Assembly (NCBI GenBank): GCA_948474755.1
Contig: CAOLHI010000419.1
Location: 186,001-250,000, forward strand
DNA from: Ctenosaura bakeri
Taxonomy: Eukaryota > Chordata > Lepidosauria > Squamata > Iguanidae
Reading direction: 5' to 3'
Length of the DNA stretch: 64,000 nucleotides
In this document: positions 59,225 to 64,000 of the stretch, in pieces
How the letters are laid out: every line of letters begins with the position of its first letter
Numbering within the stretch: position 1 is the stretch's first letter
Notes under the pieces: model-generated
What the model saw: only the letters and a program-made list of their open reading frames with translations
What the model was told of the DNA's origin: nothing
Databases searched by the model: none
Made by a program: the position numbers and the translations under genes

Positions 59225-60358
59225 GCTCCACTCCAGTCTGAGTTTAGACCTGGTATGGGACAGAAACAGGTTGGTTGCTTCAGTGTATGACCTGTTCCAA
59301 AGCCTAGACAGGGGGACTGCATGGCTCATGCCCGTAAGTACCATCAGTCATTCTGTCCTTCTGAGTCATTTGACATGGGACATGGGACACTTTTTATGGC
59401 TGTTCTTATGATTCATGACTGAGTTCCCAGAAGGTAGTGCTGAGGGACTGTTCTTCCATATCCTGGTTGTTGGCTTGTGCGATCCCACATGGACCAATAC
59501 TGCCCTCATGCTTTTTAACATTTGTGTGAAACTGCTGGGGAAGGTTATCTGGAGTTTTAGGACTGAGTGTGAACAGTAAAGTGATGATATCCAGCTTGGT
59601 CTCTGTTGTAATGCTGAAGAGTCTATGGAAGTCTTGAATCATTCATTTGTCTGGATGCAGTGAAGGACTGAAAAGACTGCAAAAAATTGATGCTCAGCAC
59701 AGACAAGACAAAAGTTCTGTTAGTCAGTAAGGAAGAATCTGAATGTAGATGGTGTTGCACCATTTTTGAAAGGCCGGGTTCGTAATTTTGAGGTACTCCT
59801 GACCCCAGCTCTGTTTCTGGAAGGCTAGATAGCTGCTGTGGGCAGATGTGCCTTTGCCCAGATTTAGTTGGTGCTCCACCTGTGCTTTTTCTTTAGGAGG
59901 GAAGATCTACTCACAGTAGTCCATGCTTTAATTACCTCCACTTAAACTATTGTACTGAGCTCTATGTGAGGCTGCACTTGAAAACTATTTGAAAGGGATA
60001 GCTAATATAATATGTGGCAGGCAGACTGTTGTTGGGTATGTGCTTTAGAGACCTTTTCATTCTGGTCTTATGAGAACTGCACTGGTTTCCACTTTGCTTC
60101 TGAGCTCGATTCTAGGTTCTGGTTTTGCCCTACCAAGTCCTGAAAGTCTTGGGGTCAGAATATCTGAAATACTGTTTCCTCCCATATGAGCCTGCCCAAA
60201 ATTTGAGATGCTCAGTGGAGGTTTATGTTTTCCAACACCTAGGTTGGTGTGTACACATGAAAGGACTTTCTCTGTAGCAGTACCCTGAATGCAGAACTCC
60301 CCCCCATTAGAGAAGTCAGACTGGCTCCATCCCTTTTGAGTTTCTGGTGGACAACTAA
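59225..60358 (+). mobile_element. L2-type LINE, reverse transcriptase region, heavily decayed
   Basis: Readable blocks: APLQSEFRPGMGQKQVG-like (59227-59275), ALMLFNICVKLLGKVIWSF (near 59508-59560), LMLSTDKTKVLLVSKEESE (near 59690-59745), RVRNFEVLLTPALFL and CAFAQI*LVLHLCF, then AGRLLLGMCF and ALHWFPLCF-like motifs (near 60010-60100) and NLRCSVEVYVFQHL. Many stops and shifts. MITE-B follows at 60359. Confidence 0.72.
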
Positions 60359-60777
60359 GGCCCTTTCTGTAGCTTACCGGATCCTGTGGAGATCTCAGTA
60401 GAACCTCTCTTGGGAGGGGAGCATGACAGGACTGCTCCTCTCAGCACTGGCTGCCTCTGCGAATGGAGAAAACATGATAGCACCATCTTGTCATTCCTTC
60501 TTCAGCAGAACCAGGCACTGTCCCAGGCTGTGCTGGGGCAGGAAGCACAGCCATTATGCTTGGAGGACCTCTGCACTTAAGGTAAGTGCAGGAGAGTGAT
60601 GGGAGGGCTGCACAATCACCAGTCATTGATGGATAAAACCTGTCTATGATTTATATGATTGTGCTGCCTGGGGATGGGAGAATGATGGGACCCAGACAAC
60701 ATCATGCATAAGTGTTGTCCAGGTCCCATCCTTCTCCCATCCCCAATGCAAGATGACGGCATCCTGTGGAAAGGACC
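60359..60777 (+). mobile_element. MITE-B copy
   Basis: Tips GGCCCTTTCTGTAGC and inverse gtggaaaggacc. Flanks TAA and TAT share two of three bases. Interior blocks gggaggggagcatgacagg, the caggctgtgctggggcagg stem and ccatccttctcccatcccc match the copies at 18018 and 23606. Confidence 0.75.
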
Positions 60778-60960
60778 TATGACTGTGTTGTTTCACATGA
60801 CCTGCAGTTGTTAAAATCAGGGGTGGTTGCTCTGGCTATTTTAAATGATTTTTTAAAAAAATTAAAAAATGGGTTTTAATCAGGTTTTAAAAGTTTTTAT
60901 TTGTATATTTAATGGTTTTTTTTAAACATTGCCACAGGGTCCTGGTGGGTTAAAATGTAT
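60778..60960 (+). mobile_element. Probable continuation of the L2 3' UTR after MITE-B
   Basis: A T- and TTTAA-rich stretch (gggttttaatcaggttttaa) of the type found before L2 ends, but the terminal motif is not seen. Confidence 0.35.
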
Positions 60961-61737
60961 ACAAGTTTTGTATTCAGTTTCTTGGTATTTTCAGTTAGTG
61001 GTTCTTGAGTAGCAGAGCTGAGAAGCTGTCTGTAAGAGAAATAAAGGGCTACTGTTAAAGTAGATGTTCTTGGAATGGCATGAGCAATGGGGCTGTACAA
61101 GGTAGCTTTGTCTGTGTTTCTATTATACTATTCCTTTGGAAATGCCACAATATGATCAAGAAGCGTGTATGTGTTTGTTCCTTGATTTTTTAAAAATATA
61201 ATTTATGTTTTGTTTATGTTTATAATTACATTGTACAATATTGTAGACATGGATGCTGAACTGGGGGCTTTTCTTGTCTTTGTGCTGCTCTGGCTCTGTC
61301 ACCCAAGTTGTGAGAACTAGATAATAATGGCACAGGCAGCAAAGGCATCTGAGAAAAGCAATTGTCTCTCAAACAGTGAACCTGCTGTGGAGCTGGAAAA
61401 ATTGTTGATAGAATTAGTTCACTGACGATACATTACTGTCTTAGTACAACAGCTGTGATTAATCTGCACCTCATCGACAAATAAATCTCAGTCTTCAGCT
61501 GACTAATTGGCAAATGCAGGAGACATACCAACTGACACTCAATCTTTCAAAAGGCAGACAAAAGGATCCTTTTAAAAAACTTTTCAAGCCATAGTCGGGC
61601 AGTGGCTAAAAAGAACAGTATTATCCAAAAATTTTTTTTTTGTTAAGTTGCCATTAACTCATGTTATAGGTAGGATGTAGATGCAGTTTTGATTTCTGTA
61701 TAAGTAGGCAGTGAATCATCTCTGGATTTTAGTCCAA
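60961..61737. promoter_or_regulatory. No gene seen; 61.3-61.6 kb is a possible conserved non-coding block
   Basis: 61330-61580 is repeat-free with cagctgtgattaatctgcac, then cagctgactaattggcaaat, compact motif-rich text typical of vertebrate non-coding elements. Inference only. Confidence 0.22.
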
Positions 61738-61940
61738 GGGCATTTCCACACCACACTGTTATAGCGCTATTATTCCACTTTTAACATCCTGTGGAATTCT
61801 GCGGGTTTGTAGTTTACTGAGGCCAAAGAGCTCTCTGGCTGAGAATTCTAAATACCCCTCCCTAAGCTACAAACCCCAGGATCCCATAAGATATTGAAAA
61901 TGGAATAATAGCACTATAACAGAGTAGTGCAGAAATGGCC
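61738..61940. mobile_element. MITE-A, long form with spacer, CAA duplication
   Basis: Both arms intact, central spacer (gaggccaaagagctctctgg, then ctgagaattctaaa), tips gggcatttccacac and gtgcagaaatggcc. CAA on both sides (61735-61737 and 61941-61943). The reconstructed empty site tagtccaaatttt is uninterrupted. Confidence 0.85.
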
Positions 61941-63654
61941 CAAATTTTTAAAGAGCCATTCAAGCTCCCAAAATATATTTAGCACCTTGAATGCTCTTTT
62001 CAAGTTCCAACTAAAATATAGAGACTGCCCCATTGACAGCTGTCAGTTAGGAGGAGACTACACTAATGTACATGTATGCATTTATGCAGTATTTTCTCTT
62101 TTCCAATGCCTTCAAATTATTTGGCCAAAATTCTATAAATCCAAGACGCAGGTAGAAGTGGAGTGCAGTGCAAGACAATAGGACAGAGTTTCATGCCTGG
62201 CACCATCTGATCACCAGACCAAGGGGCTTCCTGCTGCTGTGTGCCACAAATGTCCGCAGATTTATATTCTTGTGAGATCCACATCATGCCATATTCTTTC
62301 CAACATACTCTTCCTTAATTCACAGCTTCTTTGAAAACCCTGCAAAGAGCCTTTTCTTGGTAATGTGATTGTTTCCATGTCTAGGCAGCTAATTTCATTT
62401 CTGAATTTCACTTGTATTTTATGATGTTTTTATTATTATTAGAAGCGTGAGGATAGATTCAGATTTAGTCATACCTAGGAGAGGCCAATTGAAATCACTG
62501 GAACATAACCTCATGACAAGTTTGCCCCAATGATTCCATTAAGACTATTTATATGTGTGGCTACTCTGAGCTTAGCTACGTCTGGCACCAACCCATAAAT
62601 AGATGAGACTGAATAAATTACTTTAGTAATTTTCATTAAAATTTGACAGAAATGTATGTTAAGCCTTTCAAAAAATGTAGAGAAAGGGGGTATATGTGCC
62701 TATTTTGAATAATCTCTTGTTCAATATATACATCCAAATCACACAAACTTAATGTTATTCACTCAAGCTGTGGGTGTATTACATCATAGTACACAGTCCA
62801 ATCCCTATTTCAAGTCTTTATACAAAGTAAATCAAACTTCTCCTAGTGATGAATCAAAGTCCTCTGTGATGCACCTGCTGTGAAATTAAAAGCCGCTCAG
62901 TGGCAGTCAGGGTTTCCAAAGATAAATGAAGACATAAACCTGATTCTCACATTTTGTTATCTTGATAAATCAGTGCCTTAGGTGGCTTTTAGGTTGAAGT
63001 TTCCGAGTATTAACTCAACAGGTGTTAATTTTAGTTTGACTTTGAAGCTTATAGCATAGGAACCCTTTCCTCCCCTGTATTCTGAAAAAATCTAAGCCTT
63101 ATCCAAGTCAGATTATGCAATAATGGAGGCTATTCTAATCTGCAAGGCATGTAGGCCAAAGACTTGCTGATGCCAGTGGTGTGCAGATTATTTCTCAAAA
63201 CTGGAGGTGAGTCAGGAGAAGACCATCCTGATAGCTAAAAGCAATCCACATGCTTTGTGGATGCTTGTTTGTAACATCCAGAAAGGAGACTTGGCTGTTT
63301 TGGGTCTGGACACAAATGTAGACTTTTTAGTGTAATAGTGGTACACCTGAGATGGGACCTAAAAGTACTAATTGCATGTGGCCAAGATTGACTCAAAATG
63401 TGTGAGACATTATTGGTTGTTGATGAAGGCAGAATTGCCTGAAAAATGTCTAGCAATGCACAGCATGAAGCAATGACATCACTGTGATTTAGTAGATGGG
63501 GATAGGAAGTACAGATGGAGAAAGAAAAAGACAAAACAGGTTGAGATGCTCCATTTCCACTTGTATACTTTTGTCAGAATTCAGGAGGGATTCAGTGAAC
63601 TAGAAAAGCAATAAGGGAATGAAATTGAGGAAATCCTCTTTTCCCTAAAATTCC
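61941..63654. other. No gene seen
   Basis: AT-rich single-copy-looking DNA. The 62380-62700 part is repeat-free and motif-rich, but I see no frame. Confidence 0.4.
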
Positions 63655-64000
63655 TTCTCTTATTTTAATTTTTTTTAAAATTAAATTTTATTATGTTCCT
63701 TTCAGGTTTACCACATAACTGAAACAAAGCAAAAGCAAAAAGAGAGCAGCAGAAGAGATCACAATAATCTGAGGAATAGTAAGCAAATACTAATATTCTG
63801 AGGATCTGTAAAACTGTTAAGAGTTAAGTTTACAAATCAAGATGACGCAACATCCAAAAAGTTATTCCTCTGATGCTTCATGTTTTGTGGTGATGGATCA
63901 CATTGTGAGAAGAGAAAAACAGGTACTAAATACCAGGAAAATTGTCTCATCTCTGTTTATTCTGTCTGCTTTTAAGCCAACTTTTCCAGTAATTCTGTTG
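63655..64000 (-). mobile_element. Probable L1 3' UTR, runs off the window
   Basis: On the minus strand it ends with ggaacataataaaatttaat and an A-rich tail at 63663-63690, preceded by unique-looking 3' UTR. It continues to or beyond base 64000, where coding sequence would be expected. Confidence 0.45.

Overview
The window looks like non-coding nuclear DNA of a squamate reptile (lizard or snake; an iguanian-type lizard is plausible but cannot be proved from this stretch). The reason is the repeat set: tRNA-derived Sauria-type SINEs, 5S-rRNA-derived SINEs with a Bov-B-like tail (the 5S-Sauria design known from lizards), many L2-type LINE pieces, a CR1 3' end, reptile-type L1 fragments, hAT, Tigger-like and Harbinger-like DNA transposons, and solo LTRs. 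The background is AT-rich. I found no host protein-coding exon, tRNA gene, rRNA gene or CRISPR array. Longer open frames are either decayed LINE reverse transcriptase or endonuclease, or chance frames in GC-rich transposons.

Layout. 1-1197 is a minus-strand hAT element cut by a palindromic MITE. 1.2-16 kb is mostly single-copy-looking DNA with scattered SINEs, two miniature DNA transposons and a 978-bp solo LTR that landed inside a 5S-derived SINE. 16.2-19.4 kb is dense in DNA transposons (a Tigger-like element with an internal minisatellite, two palindromic MITEs, two longer MITEs). 20.2-23.4 kb is a decayed plus-strand L2 copy whose endonuclease and reverse transcriptase parts are separated by about 960 bp of foreign sequence. 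24.7-29.4 kb holds one probable and one well-supported solo LTR. 30.5-39 kb is a LINE cluster: two minus-strand L2 copies (one lacking its reverse transcriptase core), a CR1 3' end, and a plus-strand L2 copy carrying two DNA transposons. 40-53 kb has two solo LTRs of one family, several DNA transposons, an L1 3' end inserted inside a MITE, and two tandem repeats. 53-64 kb has a SINE, L1 tails, more L2 and more MITEs.

The most coherent theme is one group of non-autonomous DNA transposons: 11 short palindromic copies (called MITE-A here, tips like GGCCATTTCYGCAC) and 9 longer copies with varied interiors (MITE-B, tips like GGCCCTTTYYGCAC). The shared tips suggest mobilisation by one transposase. 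Several copies are flanked by 3-bp direct repeats (AAA, CAA, TTA), which fits a PIF/Harbinger-like mechanism. No transposase gene for them lies in this window.

The nesting gives a relative history: SINEs and L2 are older, MITEs and LTRs inserted into them, and one L1 inserted later still into a MITE. A few AT-rich single-copy blocks (for example 19.5-19.9, 32.2-32.9, 47.6-48.1 and 61.3-61.6 kb) could be conserved regulatory elements, but that is inference only. Boundaries of repeats without target-site duplications are approximate, usually to within tens of bases.
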